Shown here in pieces: positions 26,128 to 35,844 of a stretch of 64,000 bases of DNA. Source of the stretch: Neorhizobium petrolearium (GTDB lineage Bacteria > Pseudomonadota > Alphaproteobacteria > Rhizobiales > Rhizobiaceae); NCBI RefSeq assembly GCF_017873175.1, contig NZ_JAGGJW010000004.1, positions 248,001 through 312,000 of the forward strand, in the 5' to 3' direction. The position numbers and the translations under genes were made by a program. Each line of letters begins with the position of its first letter. Position 1 is the first letter of the stretch. The notes under the pieces were generated by a model. The model ran no database searches, was not told where the DNA came from, and worked only from the letters and a program-made list of their open reading frames with translations.

Positions 26128-27216
26128 ATGCTTTTCAAACGCCCTTCCGATGATATCCTCTACGAAGCCCTGGTCGCCCGCGACGCAGCCTATGAAGGTT
26201 TTGCATGGGCGGCCGTGAAGACGACCGGCATTTTCTGCCGCCTCACCTGTCCGGCCCGCAAGCCGAAGCGCGGAAACACCACATTTTACGGCACGATCGC
26301 GGAATGCCTGGAGGCGGGCTTTCGCCCCTGCAGCCGCTGCCGGCCGATGCTGAAACTCGGCGAGGCAGACCCAATGGTGACTCGGCTCCTCAATGCGCTC
26401 GATGCCGATCCGCACCGCCGTTGGAGCGAAGACGACGTGGTCTCGCTTGGCGTCGACCCTTCCACCGCCAGGCGCGCCTTCAAGCGGCAGTTCGGCATGA
26501 GCTTCCTGGAGATCGCGAGGCTGAGGCGAATGGGCAAGGCGGCCGAGACACTGACGTCCGGCACGAGCGTCATCGATGCGCAGATCGACGCCGGTTATGA
26601 ATCCGGCAGCGGTTTTCGCAGCGCCATGACGAAGCTCTTCGGTGCGGCTCCCGCCAACCTGCGCGACAAGACGCTGCTTCGTGCCGACTGGATCGAGACA
26701 CCGATCGGACCGATGATGGCGATCGCCGACCAGCATGCCCTGCGTCTCCTCGAATTCGCTGAACGCAAGGCCCTGCCGGCCGAAATCAGGAAACTTCAGA
26801 AATTTACCGGCAGCGGGATCGTAATGGGCCGGCATCCGCCGATCGACGAGATCGAACAGGAACTGAAGGCCTATTTCGCCGGCGAGGACCGCGGCTTCAG
26901 GACACGGCTTGCCGGCCACGGCTCACCGTTCCAGCGGCAGGTCTGGGAGGCGCTCAGGGCGATCCCGGTCGGCGTGTCGCGCACCTATGGTTCGATTGCC
27001 GCAGAACTCGGCCTCCCCTCCTCCACCCGCGCCGTTGCAGGGGCCAACGGCGCCAATCAGATCGCAATCGTCATTCCCTGCCACCGTGTGCTTGGCGCTG
27101 ACGGCAGCCTGACCGGTTATGGCGGCGGGCTGTGGCGCAAGCGCTGGCTTATCGAGCATGAGCGGCGCATGGCCATGCGCCCGGTCAGTCATTCGACCGC
27201 GGCAGTGGTTTCCTGA
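26128..27216 (+). CDS. ada: Bifunctional DNA alkylation-damage regulator and O6-methylguanine-DNA methyltransferase
   Basis: 362 residues. The N-terminal Ada zinc domain keeps all four Cys ligands (37, 41, 68, 71 in FCRLTC and RPCSRC); Cys37 is expected to take methyl groups from phosphotriesters. A central AraC-type helix-turn-helix includes GYESGSGFRSAMTKLFG. The C-terminal methyltransferase domain ends with the IVIPCHRV active-site motif and GGLWRKRWLIEHE. Methylated protein should activate transcription of repair genes. The 3' end overlaps the convergent UPF0104 gene by 28 nt. Confidence 0.94.
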   Translation: MLFKRPSDDILYEALVARDAAYEGFAWAAVKTTGIFCRLTCPARKPKRGNTTFYGTIAECLEAGFRPCSRCRPMLKLGEADPMVTRLLNALDADPHRRWSEDDVVSLGVDPSTARRAFKRQFGMSFLEIARLRRMGKAAETLTSGTSVIDAQIDAGYESGSGFRSAMTKLFGAAPANLRDKTLLRADWIETPIGPMMAIADQHALRLLEFAERKALPAEIRKLQKFTGSGIVMGRHPPIDEIEQELKAYFAGEDRGFRTRLAGHGSPFQRQVWEALRAIPVGVSRTYGSIAAELGLPSSTRAVAGANGANQIAIVIPCHRVLGADGSLTGYGGGLWRKRWLIEHERRMAMRPVSHSTAAVVS

Positions 27217-28151
27217 TTGAGGGACGGCTCGCGTTTCGCAGTCTTGTTGGTTCGAAAGATCGCTTCGACGACCAGCGACAACGGCAGGCCTATGACAAAG
27301 GGGATGAAGAAATAGATTACCCGAAAGGCGACCAGAGAGCCGATCGAGGCCGCATCACCCATCACGTGCCTGACCGTCGCTTCCAGTACGCCGAGACCGC
27401 CGGGTGCATGAGTGATGAGGATTGCCAGATTGGCGAGGACGAAAGCAGTCGCCGCTTTCAGATAGCTCACATCCGCCGTCGCAGCCATGACCTCGCGCAG
27501 GCAGGCGGACACGAGGGCAAAGTTGATCGTGCCTATCACCACCTGGGCGACGGCGATCCTCAAGGTCGGCATCTGAAACGTCCACGCCCGTACCTTCAAG
27601 GGTGTGCGGAGGAAGGCCGCGAGCGCCAGATAACCGGCCGTTGCGGCAAAGCAGGCAAAGCCGATCGCCCGGGTGACACCCTCGCCCATGCGCAGCACCG
27701 ATGCGATATCCTTCGGATTGACGACGAGAACAATGCCAGAAAGCACGGTCATGCCGAGACCGACCGTGACGCCCGAGAGCAGCACGATCTTGGCAACATC
27801 TTCCGTGCTCATGCCCCAATGGGCATAATAACGATAACGCAACCCGCCGCTGCTGAGCCCTGCCAGGCCGACGCTCTGACCGATCGACAGCGCCACGAAG
27901 GAGGCGAGCGCGACCTTCGGATAAGCAAGGTCGTTCTTCACATAACGCACGCCTGCCCAGTCGAAACCGGTCAGGCAGAGATAGGAACCGAAGGCGAAGC
28001 CGAACGCGGCCAGGAGATTGACAATCGGAATGGCCTTGACGGAGTCGACGATCTCCGAAGCCGAGTATTCACGGAATGTATGGTAGAGAAGGTAGCCGGC
28101 CAAACCGAAGCCGATGACCACCGTAACGTAAGTGAGAATTTTCTTCGCCAT
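27189..28151 (-). CDS. Lysylphosphatidylglycerol synthase TM-region/UPF0104 family membrane protein
   Basis: 320 residues with about eight membrane helices. Conserved family blocks are present: GLSSGGLRYRYY, and THAPGGLGVLEATV, the PGGxGxxE motif of the MprF/YbhN flippase-like domain. No C-terminal aminoacyl-transferase domain exists, so it is the stand-alone type, suspected to move or bind lipids; substrate unknown. Convergent with ada, 28-nt overlap. A second member of this family lies at 46202-47170. Confidence 0.88.
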   Translation of the reverse strand: MAKKILTYVTVVIGFGLAGYLLYHTFREYSASEIVDSVKAIPIVNLLAAFGFAFGSYLCLTGFDWAGVRYVKNDLAYPKVALASFVALSIGQSVGLAGLSSGGLRYRYYAHWGMSTEDVAKIVLLSGVTVGLGMTVLSGIVLVVNPKDIASVLRMGEGVTRAIGFACFAATAGYLALAAFLRTPLKVRAWTFQMPTLRIAVAQVVIGTINFALVSACLREVMAATADVSYLKAATAFVLANLAILITHAPGGLGVLEATVRHVMGDAASIGSLVAFRVIYFFIPFVIGLPLSLVVEAIFRTNKTAKREPSLNQETTAAVE

Positions 28152-28217
28152 CGCCTACTCGCGTCCACGGAATGAACCGCAACGGGCGGATGCGGAGATT
28201 GTTCCTGGACGGGAATT

Positions 28218-28502
28218 TCAGATACGGCCGATGATGCGCGAAAATGCGGGATCGTTGCGATTATAGCCACGCGCCGTGCCATGAAACCTCAGATCCGTTT
28301 CGGCAAGCTCGCTGATGTCATCGACATGAAAGAGCCGCCAGCCGGCGCCTGTGCCGGAAATCTGCCAGCCGCTCAGAGCCAGTTCGCCCGTCCCCACATA
28401 TCCCAGGATATGCGGCCGCACCCTGCGCGCCACATCCTTGTAGCGGAGTTCAAGAACCTTCCGCCGGTCGATCGCGTCGATGATGATATCCGGATAGTCC
28501 AT
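28218..28502 (-). CDS. Small stand-alone WYL-like domain protein
   Basis: 94 residues. MDYPDIIIDAIDRRKVLELRYKD followed by VRPHILGYVGTGELALSGWQ and WRLFHVDDISEL resembles a single WYL domain without a DNA-binding domain. WYL domains sense ligands or nucleic acids in regulators and in defence systems; a lone domain of this size is common in Rhizobiales and uncharacterised. A GAGGTGAGG site precedes the ATG. It follows the DUF3830 gene by 49 nt on the same strand. Confidence 0.75.
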   Translation of the reverse strand: MDYPDIIIDAIDRRKVLELRYKDVARRVRPHILGYVGTGELALSGWQISGTGAGWRLFHVDDISELAETDLRFHGTARGYNRNDPAFSRIIGRI

Positions 28503-28551
28503 GCCTCACCTCTCACCCACAACGAGTGGTAGGGAGCAAAGTTCACGGGTG

Positions 28552-28965
28552 TCAGAGGGCGTCGAAGTTTATGTCCTGGGCGCCTTTCCAGAGCACAAGC
28601 TTGCCCATTTCCTCGAGCTGCTCGCGACCTTCAATAACCGTCAGGAAGTGATTGCCTGCGAGAGCGCCCATCTTGCTCGCAAACGAGGAGCTGCCGTAGG
28701 CAAACAGCAGCTCCGTCTCGCTGTGGCCACCGGGATAAAGCAGGATATCGCCACGCGAGGGATGGCAAGTGTGGTTTTCGAAACCGGCGCCGAACCGGAA
28801 ATCGCCAAGCGGTACCCAGACCGCCTCTCCGCTCCAGCGGGAATGGATGACCTGATTGCGGAACGGCAGGAAGGTCTCGAAGATGCGGCAGGTCTCAGGC
28901 GCCTTTTCACGCTCGAAACGGGCGATGAAGGCAAACGGGCCGACCGTGATGCGCAAGCCTTCCAT
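28552..28965 (-). CDS. DUF3830 family protein (cyclophilin-like fold)
   Basis: 137 residues starting MEGLRITVGPFAFIARFERE. Features typical of DUF3830 are APETCRIFETFLPF, HSRWSGEAVWVPLG and GDILLYPGGHSETELLFAYG. The family is predicted to have a cyclophilin-like barrel; function unknown. The ATG at 28965 lies 5 nt after the smpB stop, so the two are probably cotranscribed. An ATG 15 codons upstream inside smpB is less likely. Confidence 0.85.
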   Translation of the reverse strand: MEGLRITVGPFAFIARFEREKAPETCRIFETFLPFRNQVIHSRWSGEAVWVPLGDFRFGAGFENHTCHPSRGDILLYPGGHSETELLFAYGSSSFASKMGALAGNHFLTVIEGREQLEEMGKLVLWKGAQDINFDAL

Positions 28966-28970
28966 GCCGG

Positions 28971-29447
28971 TCAATTCGCCTTCAGTAGCCGCGATTTCTG
29001 GCGGTTCCAATCGCGCTCCTTCTCCGTCTCGCGCTTGTCGTGCAGCTTCTTGCCCTTGGCGAGCGCGAGCTCCAGTTTGGCACGGCCCTTCTCGTTGAAA
29101 TAGATCTTCAGCGGCACCAGCGTCATGCCCTCGCGGTTGATGGCGGCACGCAGACGGTTGATCTCACGCTTCGAGAGCAGCAGCTTGCGGCGGCGGCGCG
29201 GCTCGTGATTGAAGCGGTTCGCCTGCAGATATTCCGGCAGATGCGAATTGATGAGCCAGATCTCATCGCCCTCGTCCGAAGCATAGGATTCGGCGATATT
29301 CGCCTTGCCGTCGCGCAGCGACTTGACCTCGGTCCCTGTCAACACCAGGCCGGCCTCGTAAGTGTCGATGATTTCATAGTTGAAGCGGGCCTTGCGGTTT
29401 TCCGCGACAATCTTGTTGACCGTGCGCTGACTGCCTTTGGGTGCCAT
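28971..29447 (-). CDS. smpB: SsrA-binding protein SmpB
   Basis: 158 residues. SmpB binds tmRNA and brings it to stalled ribosomes for trans-translation. The core [29 protein letters not shown] and the basic C-terminal tail ([21 protein letters not shown]), which enters the mRNA channel, are both present. The ATG at 29447 ([10 protein letters not shown]) matches the family start. Follows dapA by about 120 nt; the tmRNA gene itself is not in the window. Confidence 0.96.
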   Translation of the reverse strand: MAPKGSQRTVNKIVAENRKARFNYEIIDTYEAGLVLTGTEVKSLRDGKANIAESYASDEGDEIWLINSHLPEYLQANRFNHEPRRRRKLLLSKREINRLRAAINREGMTLVPLKIYFNEKGRAKLELALAKGKKLHDKRETEKERDWNRQKSRLLKAN

Positions 29448-29566
29448 GGGATAGATTCCGTTCCGCCCTTTTTCTGAACATAAATCCCCGCCCATGGGCG
29501 ATGAGCGGGGTTTGATCCTTATCTAATGCGCGAGACGTGAAATGTGAAGCTTCTGCAGCTTTCGCT

Positions 29567-30451
29567 TCAGTTCAAGAGCCCCGCGTGACGCATGGCCGCG
29601 TCGATTGCGGCTTCCGTCGCCGGCTCCAGCGTCGAGATCAACGGGGAACGCACCATGCGGTTCATGCCGCGCAGTCTGTGCAGGGCATATTTGGCGCCGC
29701 AAAGGCCGGGCTCCATGAAGATCGCCTTGTGGAGCGGCATCAGCCGATCCTGGTATTCGAGCGCCTTCGCGTAATTGCCGTCCAGCATCGTGGCCTGGAA
29801 GTCGGCGCAGAGACGCGGTGCGACATTGGCCGTGACCGAGATGCACCCGACACCGCCGTGAGCATTGAAACCGAGCGCGGTCGCATCCTCACCCGACAAC
29901 TGGACGAACTCCTTGCCGCAAGTGATGCGCTGCTCGGAGACCCGCTCCAGCTTGCCGGTCGCATCCTTCACGCCGACGATGTTTCTATGAGACTTCGCCA
30001 GCGCACCCATCGTCTCCGGCGACATGTCGATGACCGATCGCGGCGGGATGTTGTAGATGATGATCGGCAGCCTTACGGCTTCCGCGATCGCCGAGAAATG
30101 CGCGATCAACCCCTTCTGCGTCGGCTTATTGTAATAAGGCGTCACGACCAGGATAGCATCGGCGCCGGCGTTTTCCGCGTGCACGGCCAGTTCGATCGCT
30201 TCCCGCGTGTTGTTGGAGCCCGCACCGGCGATGACCGGGACCCGCTTTTTCGCCACCTCGACGCAGAGTTCCACGACGCGCTTGTGCTCGTCATGGGACA
30301 GTGTCGGCGATTCACCGGTGGTGCCGACCGGCACCAAGCCGCTGCTGCCTTCACCGATCTGCCATTCCACATGCGCGGCAAAGGCGTCTTCATCCACCAA
30401 ACCATCGGTGGTGAAAGGGGTGACGAGGGCGGGGATCGATCCCTTGAACAT
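29567..30451 (-). CDS. dapA: 4-hydroxy-tetrahydrodipicolinate synthase
   Basis: 294 residues. Condenses pyruvate with aspartate semialdehyde in lysine/diaminopimelate synthesis. Schiff-base Lys162 is in [12 protein letters not shown], catalytic Tyr134 in YNIPPRSV, and GTTGESPTL (43-51) binds substrate. GGGAGC lies before the ATG. dapA next to smpB is a usual alphaproteobacterial arrangement. Divergent from the lytic transglycosylase gene. Confidence 0.96.
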   Translation of the reverse strand: MFKGSIPALVTPFTTDGLVDEDAFAAHVEWQIGEGSSGLVPVGTTGESPTLSHDEHKRVVELCVEVAKKRVPVIAGAGSNNTREAIELAVHAENAGADAILVVTPYYNKPTQKGLIAHFSAIAEAVRLPIIIYNIPPRSVIDMSPETMGALAKSHRNIVGVKDATGKLERVSEQRITCGKEFVQLSGEDATALGFNAHGGVGCISVTANVAPRLCADFQATMLDGNYAKALEYQDRLMPLHKAIFMEPGLCGAKYALHRLRGMNRMVRSPLISTLEPATEAAIDAAMRHAGLLN

Positions 30452-30667
30452 GCAAAGCTCCCAATCGGCCGCAATCCATGCTTCGGCCGCAATCCGTGAC
30501 TAAGGTCGCGCACAATAAAGCGGCGGGAAAGCGGCGACAAGCGTGACGACAAGGGATTTCATGCGGAATCTCATATAAGAAATCGCGCATTTTCATAAAT
30601 ATGGTAAGGTTTCGTTAATCCGCTCGGCGGCTAATAGGGGTTAGACATCTTCACGACGAGTTACCGG

Positions 30668-32754
30668 ATGAATAGGCCCGTTCTGATCCTCGCTGCTCTG
30701 GGGCTTGGTGCTGCGAGCGTGCCCGGTTTTGCCGCGTCCCCTGAAAGCGCCGTACCGCTTCCCTTCGTCAAGCCGGAAGATCCCGTTGCGCGCGCAATGC
30801 CTACCGCCATGCCGGTGCCAAGCGTGCCTTCGCCGGATATCACAGGCGCGATCCCGCGCACGGGAAGGCTGCAGCCGGCCGGCGTGTTGAGAGAAGGGCT
30901 CGACGCCCTTTCCCGCAACGATATCGCAACAGCACTTGCCACCCGCAACGGGCTCTCCGAAGATTCACTCGACCGACATATCCTGACCTGGGCGATCGCC
31001 ACGTCCGGCGCGCCGGGCGTTCCGTCCGGCGAAATCGCGGCCGCGCAGCGGGAGCTGAAAGGCTGGCCCGGCCTCAAAAACCTGCGTGCCAATTCCGAGC
31101 GCGCCCTCTATCGGGAAAATCCGTCGGCCTCCACTGTGCTTGCCGCCTTTGGCTCGACACGGCCCGAAACGACGGAAGGCGCGATTATCCTGGCGCGCGC
31201 GCTGGTCGCCGCCGGAAAGACCGGCGAAGCGGCGCGTCCGCTGCGTCAGATCTGGCTTTCCGAAACGCTCGACAAGCCGACCGAAGACAGGATCCTTGCC
31301 GAATTTCCGGCGCTCCTCTCGCCGGCCGATCACAAGGCCCGCATGGACACGCTGATGTACAAGGGGCGTACCACGCAAGCCAAGCGCTTCGGCGATCTCG
31401 GCAAGGCGCAATCACTCTACAAGGCATGGGTGGGCGTCACCAGCAACGCCAAGAATGCCGAGACCCTTCTCAATGCGGTCGACCGGTCCTGGAAGGATGA
31501 TCCGGCCTATCTCTTCGCGCGGATAGAATATCTGCGCCGGCAGGACAAATATCGCGAGGCGGCCGAACTCATTGAAAAGGCGCCGCGCGAGGCTTCCAGG
31601 CTCGTCAACACGAGCGAATGGTGGAACGAGCGGCGCATCGTGGCCCGCGGCCTTGCCGACCAGGGCGATTTCAAGCGCGCCTACACGGTCGTTGCCAATC
31701 ATCTCGCGACCTCCTCGACCGATGTGGTCGACGCGGAATTCCATGCCGGCTGGTACGCGCTGAGAGCGCTTCGCGAGCCGGCGCTCGCGGAAAAGCACTT
31801 CCGCAAGATCCTTGATGTGTCGAACAAGCCGCTCTCCGCTTCCCGCGCCTGGTACTGGCTCGGCCGGGCCGCCGAAGCCGGTGCACCCGGCAACGCCCGC
31901 GAATTCTTCGCCAAGGCGGCGCATTATTCCGGAACATTCTACGGTCAGCTTGCAGCCGCCCGCCTCGACATCAAGACGCTCGACGTGAGCTACCCCTCGC
32001 CTACTGCTGCCGACCGGCGGAATTTCGAAAACCGCGAGGCGGTAAGAGCGATCGCCCGGCTGGAAGATGCAGGCCACGGCAAACGCGCCGGCACGCTCTA
32101 CCGGGCACTCGCCGAGGAAATGACAAGCCCGGGCGAGCTTGCGATTCTCGCCGCTCGCGCCGAAACTCACGACAACCATGCCCTTTCGCTGCAGATCGGC
32201 AAAATCGCGTTCGGCCGTGGCATCGAGGTCGCGGCGCTGGCCTTCCCGATCGGCGTCATTCCGGCCGGCGCCAATATCGCCGGCTCCGGCAAGGCGCTTG
32301 CCTATGCCATTGCACGCCAGGAGAGCGCCTTCAACCCTGCCGCCGTTTCAGCCGCCAATGCTCGCGGACTCCTGCAGCTCCTGCCCGGCACGGCCCAGGG
32401 CGTCGCCAAGCGCCACGGCCTCACCTACGCCGCCGCGAAGCCACCACGGATGCCGGCTATAACGCCACGCTCGGCGCGCACTATCTCGGCGAACAGATCG
32501 ACACGTTCGGCGGCTCCTATATCCTGACCTTCATCGCCTATAATGCCGGTCCGCGCCGTGTGCCGGAATGGATCTCCCGTTATGGCGACCCGCGCGGCAA
32601 ATCCCTCGATGACATCGTCGACTGGATCGAGCGCATTCCCTTCCCCGAAACGCGCAATTACGTGCAGCGGGTGATGGAGAATTATCAGGTCTACAAGATC
32701 CGCCTCGGCCAGAAGGCCGATATCGAAGCAGACTTGCGGTTCGGACGGCAGTAG
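30668..32754 (+). pseudogene. Soluble lytic murein transglycosylase, frameshifted in the catalytic domain
   Basis: Would be about 695 residues: a signal peptide (MNRPVLILAALGLGAASVPGFA), a long alpha-helical superhelical region (about 80-520) and a C-terminal SLT domain. Catalytic Glu552 (AIARQESAFNP) and GLLQLLPGTAQ are read in the first frame. After the Lys codon at 32438-32440 the frame is lost: the first frame runs to a stop at 32527 as an Arg/Ser-rich tail. The other frame gives the expected continuation, TDAGYNATLGAHYLG, AYNAGPRRVPEW and ETRNYVQRVMENYQVYK, to 32754. Restoring one base near 32441 (AAGC-CACC read as AAGCTCACC) repairs it. Either a real inactivating mutation or a sequence error. 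Confidence 0.85.
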
Positions 32755-32822
32755 CGGGGCTCGCGGCGTCCAGCATCACTGCCCCACTTTCCGAAAGCCC
32801 TTATCATCACGCCATAAACGAG

Positions 32823-32848
32823 AAGGCCCGGCGCAATGGCCGGGCCTT
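32823..32848 (-). terminator. Terminator of the first porin gene (possibly bidirectional)
   Basis: AAGGCCCGGC / GCCGGGCCTT, perfect 10-bp arms with a 6-nt loop, 23 nt past the porin stop; on the minus strand it is followed by CTCGTTTAT. Confidence 0.75.
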
Positions 32849-32871
32849 CAAGCTCAGATCAGACGCTCAGA

Positions 32872-33882
32872 TCAGAAGTCGCGCTGCAGGCGGACGAGGC
32901 CGGCCCATTCGTCGGCTTCATGGCCATAACCGACAGCGAACTTGCTGCGCAGGCCTTCCGTGATCTGGTAGTTGACGGTGAGACCGGCAGCCCAGTCATC
33001 GCCACCGCCATCATAGCTGCCCGCTACGACATTCGTATTCCAGAAATACTGGAATTCCGGAATGACTTCGAGCTTGTCGGTAGCCTTCCAGACGTAGTTC
33101 GCAGCAACCGTCCACTCGGCGTCTTCATAGTAGACGCTCGGGTCAGACGACCAGAGAGCAGATAGGTAGAAGGTACCCGGACCGGCATCAATCGAACCGA
33201 TCACGCGAACGGCACCGTCTTCGGAGTCATTATCATAGGCGCCGAGGAGTTCGAGGTTGGCCGGACCGAGAGCCGCCCGAAGACCACCTTGAATACCGAA
33301 TTCCTGGCCATTGTCCAGTTTCGGCGTGCTGATTTCATCAGCTTGAATCATGGCAGTGATCGTTTCGCCGGTGTAGGTATATGACACCGAGGTGAAGCGG
33401 GTCTGGTTGCTCAGGAGATCCAGTTCGCCTGGCAGATCGTTATCCCACCAGCTCAGGTAGTCACCGACCTTGAAGCCGCCGAGTTCGATGTAGACTTCAT
33501 CAAAGTAGAAGTTGTCCGAGCCTGAGCTACCAGAGTTGTCGCGCGAAGCTTCACCGTGGATGGCAATGAAACCAGTCAGCGTGCCAAGTTCTGTATCGCT
33601 CTTGGACGTGATCTCGACACGACCACGGGTCCAGGCATCCCAGTCGTCATCGTTATAGTCATTCGTGCTATTGCCGATATCGACCTGGAAGCGGACGTAA
33701 CCGCCGATCTTGAGGCAGGTTTCCGTGCCCGGGATGTAGAAATATCCGGTGCCGAATGCGTCGCAAACGCGAACGTATTCCATCGGCTCCGGTTCTGCAG
33801 CAACGATGGCGTCAGCAGCCTGAGCGCCAGAGACTGCTGCAAGTGCAGCAGCGGAGCCGAGGAGAAGGCTCTTGATGTTCAT
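32872..33882 (-). CDS. Outer-membrane porin, RopA/Porin_2 family (copy 1)
   Basis: 336 residues; forms a trimeric beta-barrel for diffusion of small solutes. The signal peptide ends at GAQAADA, and the mature start PEPMEYVRVCDAFGTGYFYI and TETCLKIGGYVRF are typical rhizobial porin sequences. The C-terminus ends in Phe (RLQRDF), as needed for barrel assembly. GGAGG is 8 nt before the ATG at 33882; an ATG two codons upstream is too close to it. Tandem with copy 2, whose N-terminal 55 residues are nearly identical. Confidence 0.94.
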   Translation of the reverse strand: MNIKSLLLGSAAALAAVSGAQAADAIVAAEPEPMEYVRVCDAFGTGYFYIPGTETCLKIGGYVRFQVDIGNSTNDYNDDDWDAWTRGRVEITSKSDTELGTLTGFIAIHGEASRDNSGSSGSDNFYFDEVYIELGGFKVGDYLSWWDNDLPGELDLLSNQTRFTSVSYTYTGETITAMIQADEISTPKLDNGQEFGIQGGLRAALGPANLELLGAYDNDSEDGAVRVIGSIDAGPGTFYLSALWSSDPSVYYEDAEWTVAANYVWKATDKLEVIPEFQYFWNTNVVAGSYDGGGDDWAAGLTVNYQITEGLRSKFAVGYGHEADEWAGLVRLQRDF

Positions 33883-34075
33883 TTTCATGACCTCCAGTCA
33901 TTTCAAAATGGGCATCCGATTCACCAGATGCTGGCTGAACCTTATTACCGAAGGCTAATCAGCGGCAACAAGGTTCCCCGGCTCTCTCTCCTCCCGCGAG
34001 GCATTTGAAAGCCCATCGTCTCCTTTTTGTCACAAAATCACCACCACTACCGAAAGTGGAGTTCAACACAGGCAC

Positions 34076-34109
34076 AACAAAAAACTCCCCCGGCAAGGCC
34101 GGGGGAGTT
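34076..34109 (-). terminator. Terminator of the second porin gene
   Basis: AACTCCCCCGGC / GCCGGGGGAGTT, perfect 12-bp arms with a 3-nt loop, followed on the minus strand by TTTTTTG: a textbook intrinsic terminator, 25 nt past the stop. Confidence 0.93.
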
Positions 34110-34134
34110 CACCGATCAGGATAATCCGATCAGA

Positions 34135-35166
34135 TTAGAAGGTACGCTGCAGGCGGACGAAACCGCTCCAAGCGTCCGGGTCGTCCTGATACTGAACCGA
34201 GCCCTTGAATGCGAGGCCGGAGGTGATCGCATAATCAACCGTCAGACCAGCCTTCCAGTCTTCATCACCGTCAATGAACTCATCCCAGACGTATTGGAAG
34301 CCGGGGGTGAGCTTCAACTTGTCGGTCACATCAAAAGCGTAGGAGGCTGCAACCGTCCATTCACCAGCCATATCGGTAATGGCACCGGTGCCGATGTTGC
34401 CACCATAGTATGCAGACGGATCAGAACCCCAGATCACGAAGCCCTGGAGAGTGCCGGGACCAACCGGAGCACTCGCGAGAAGGCGAATAGCACCTTCTTC
34501 GACACCAAGATCATAAGCACCGAGAAGGTCGACGGAAACGGCACCGAACTTCGCAGACACGATAGCTTCGATACCGACTTCCTGACCGTGAACAAGCTTC
34601 GGATAGCTCAGCTCGTCAACCTGAACGCCAGCCGAGAAAGCATCGCCCGTATAGGTGTAGGAGATCGAGGTGAAGCGGGTCCGAGCGCCACCGGCGTTGA
34701 CATCGGTTTCGCCGTTGATGCCCTTATCCCACCAGTTGTAATAGTCACCAGCCTTGAAGCCGCCAAGCGACAGGTAAACTTCGTCGAAGTAGAAGTTGTC
34801 ACCGCTGGAGCTACCGCTATTGTCACGCGAAGATTCGCCGTGGATCGCGATCAAGCCGGTCAGCGTTCCGAGCTCAGTGTCGCTCTTCGACTGGAATTCA
34901 ACACGGCCACGCGTCCAAGCATCCCAATCATCGGCATTGTAGCTGTTCGTGCTATTGCCGATATCAACCGTGAAACGGACGTAACCGCTGATCTTAAGGC
35001 AGGTTTCGGTGCCCGGGATGTAGAAGTAGCCCGTGCCGAATGCGTCGCAAACGCGAACGTATTCCATCGGCTCCGGTTCTGCAGCTACGATGGCGTCAGC
35101 AGCCTGAGCGCCGGAGACTGCTGCGAGGGCAGCAGCGGAGCCGAGAAGAAGGCTCTTGATGTTCAT
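34135..35166 (-). CDS. Outer-membrane porin, RopA/Porin_2 family (copy 2)
   Basis: 343 residues; the same family and orientation as the neighbouring porin. It starts MNIKSLLLGSAAALAAVSGA, shares the MEYVRVCDAFGTGYFYIPG region, and diverges in the central loops (extra GAITDMAGEWTVAASYAF segment). It ends RLQRTF. GGAGG sits 6 nt before the ATG at 35166. Preceded by a long 418-nt region that should carry its promoter; its own terminator separates it from copy 1. Confidence 0.94.
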   Translation of the reverse strand: MNIKSLLLGSAAALAAVSGAQAADAIVAAEPEPMEYVRVCDAFGTGYFYIPGTETCLKISGYVRFTVDIGNSTNSYNADDWDAWTRGRVEFQSKSDTELGTLTGLIAIHGESSRDNSGSSSGDNFYFDEVYLSLGGFKAGDYYNWWDKGINGETDVNAGGARTRFTSISYTYTGDAFSAGVQVDELSYPKLVHGQEVGIEAIVSAKFGAVSVDLLGAYDLGVEEGAIRLLASAPVGPGTLQGFVIWGSDPSAYYGGNIGTGAITDMAGEWTVAASYAFDVTDKLKLTPGFQYVWDEFIDGDEDWKAGLTVDYAITSGLAFKGSVQYQDDPDAWSGFVRLQRTF

Positions 35167-35584
35167 ATTTGACCTCCAGTCAAAGTTTCGTGTGGGTTTG
35201 GGTTCTTTTTGCTGAAGGACAGCGTTCCCTGCCCCATCCCCGTCGATTGCCAGAAGAAGGACGATCCACCGCCTCGCTTCCGGATGTGAAAATACAAGAC
35301 GGCAGAGGGCATGCAATCCGGAACTTGAACCTGACACCTTTTCGAAACCCGCTTCCCGACGGCCTGTTGCCGAAAGGACACAAAGCTGCCGGCGGCGCCC
35401 GGCATTATTTTACACTTTGTTAAGAAAGAGCTTATTCGACAGTCACTTAGCGGCGATGGCTCAGGCATCGGGAGAATCGCTCGGATGCACGATCGGCCGT
35501 GGGTATCCGGCGGTGCCCACATGACACCACTTCAATCAAGGCGGGAGGTTGTATACAGGATAAAGAGGCCGTTTAGCCGGCAAA
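35167..35584. other. Intergenic region between tRNA-Ser and porin copy 2
   Basis: 418 nt without a convincing gene. It should hold the porin promoter and leader; I see no certain -35/-10 pair. An AT-rich segment (ATTATTTTACACTTTGTTAAG) lies near 35403-35422. Confidence 0.5.
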
Positions 35585-35675
35585 TGGCGGAGAAGATGGG
35601 ATTCGAACCCACGATACGCTTTTGACGTATACTCCCTTAGCAGGGGAGCGCCTTCGACCACTCGGCCACCTCTCC
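35585..35675 (-). tRNA. tRNA-Ser (anticodon GCU)
   Basis: 91 nt including encoded CCA. The acceptor stem GGAGAGG pairs with CTTCTCC, followed by discriminator G and CCA. The anticodon stem CTCCC-CTGCTAA-GGGAG gives anticodon GCT, reading AGC/AGU. A long variable arm (TATACGTC...GCGTAT) and the T-loop GGTTCGAATCC confirm a class II serine tRNA. Confidence 0.97.
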
Positions 35676-35844
35676 GTCGCGGTCTACCTATGTTAGAGCC
35701 CCCGTGAATGCAAGGCTTTTGTGACGGCGACAGCAAGTTTTTAGGCGAATCAAAATAGGGATTCGCGCCTCGCCGGGCAGCACTCTCGATGGCTTCCACC
35801 CGGGCTGCCGGGGTTCCCGGACCTGTTGCTGCCGGACGGGATTC

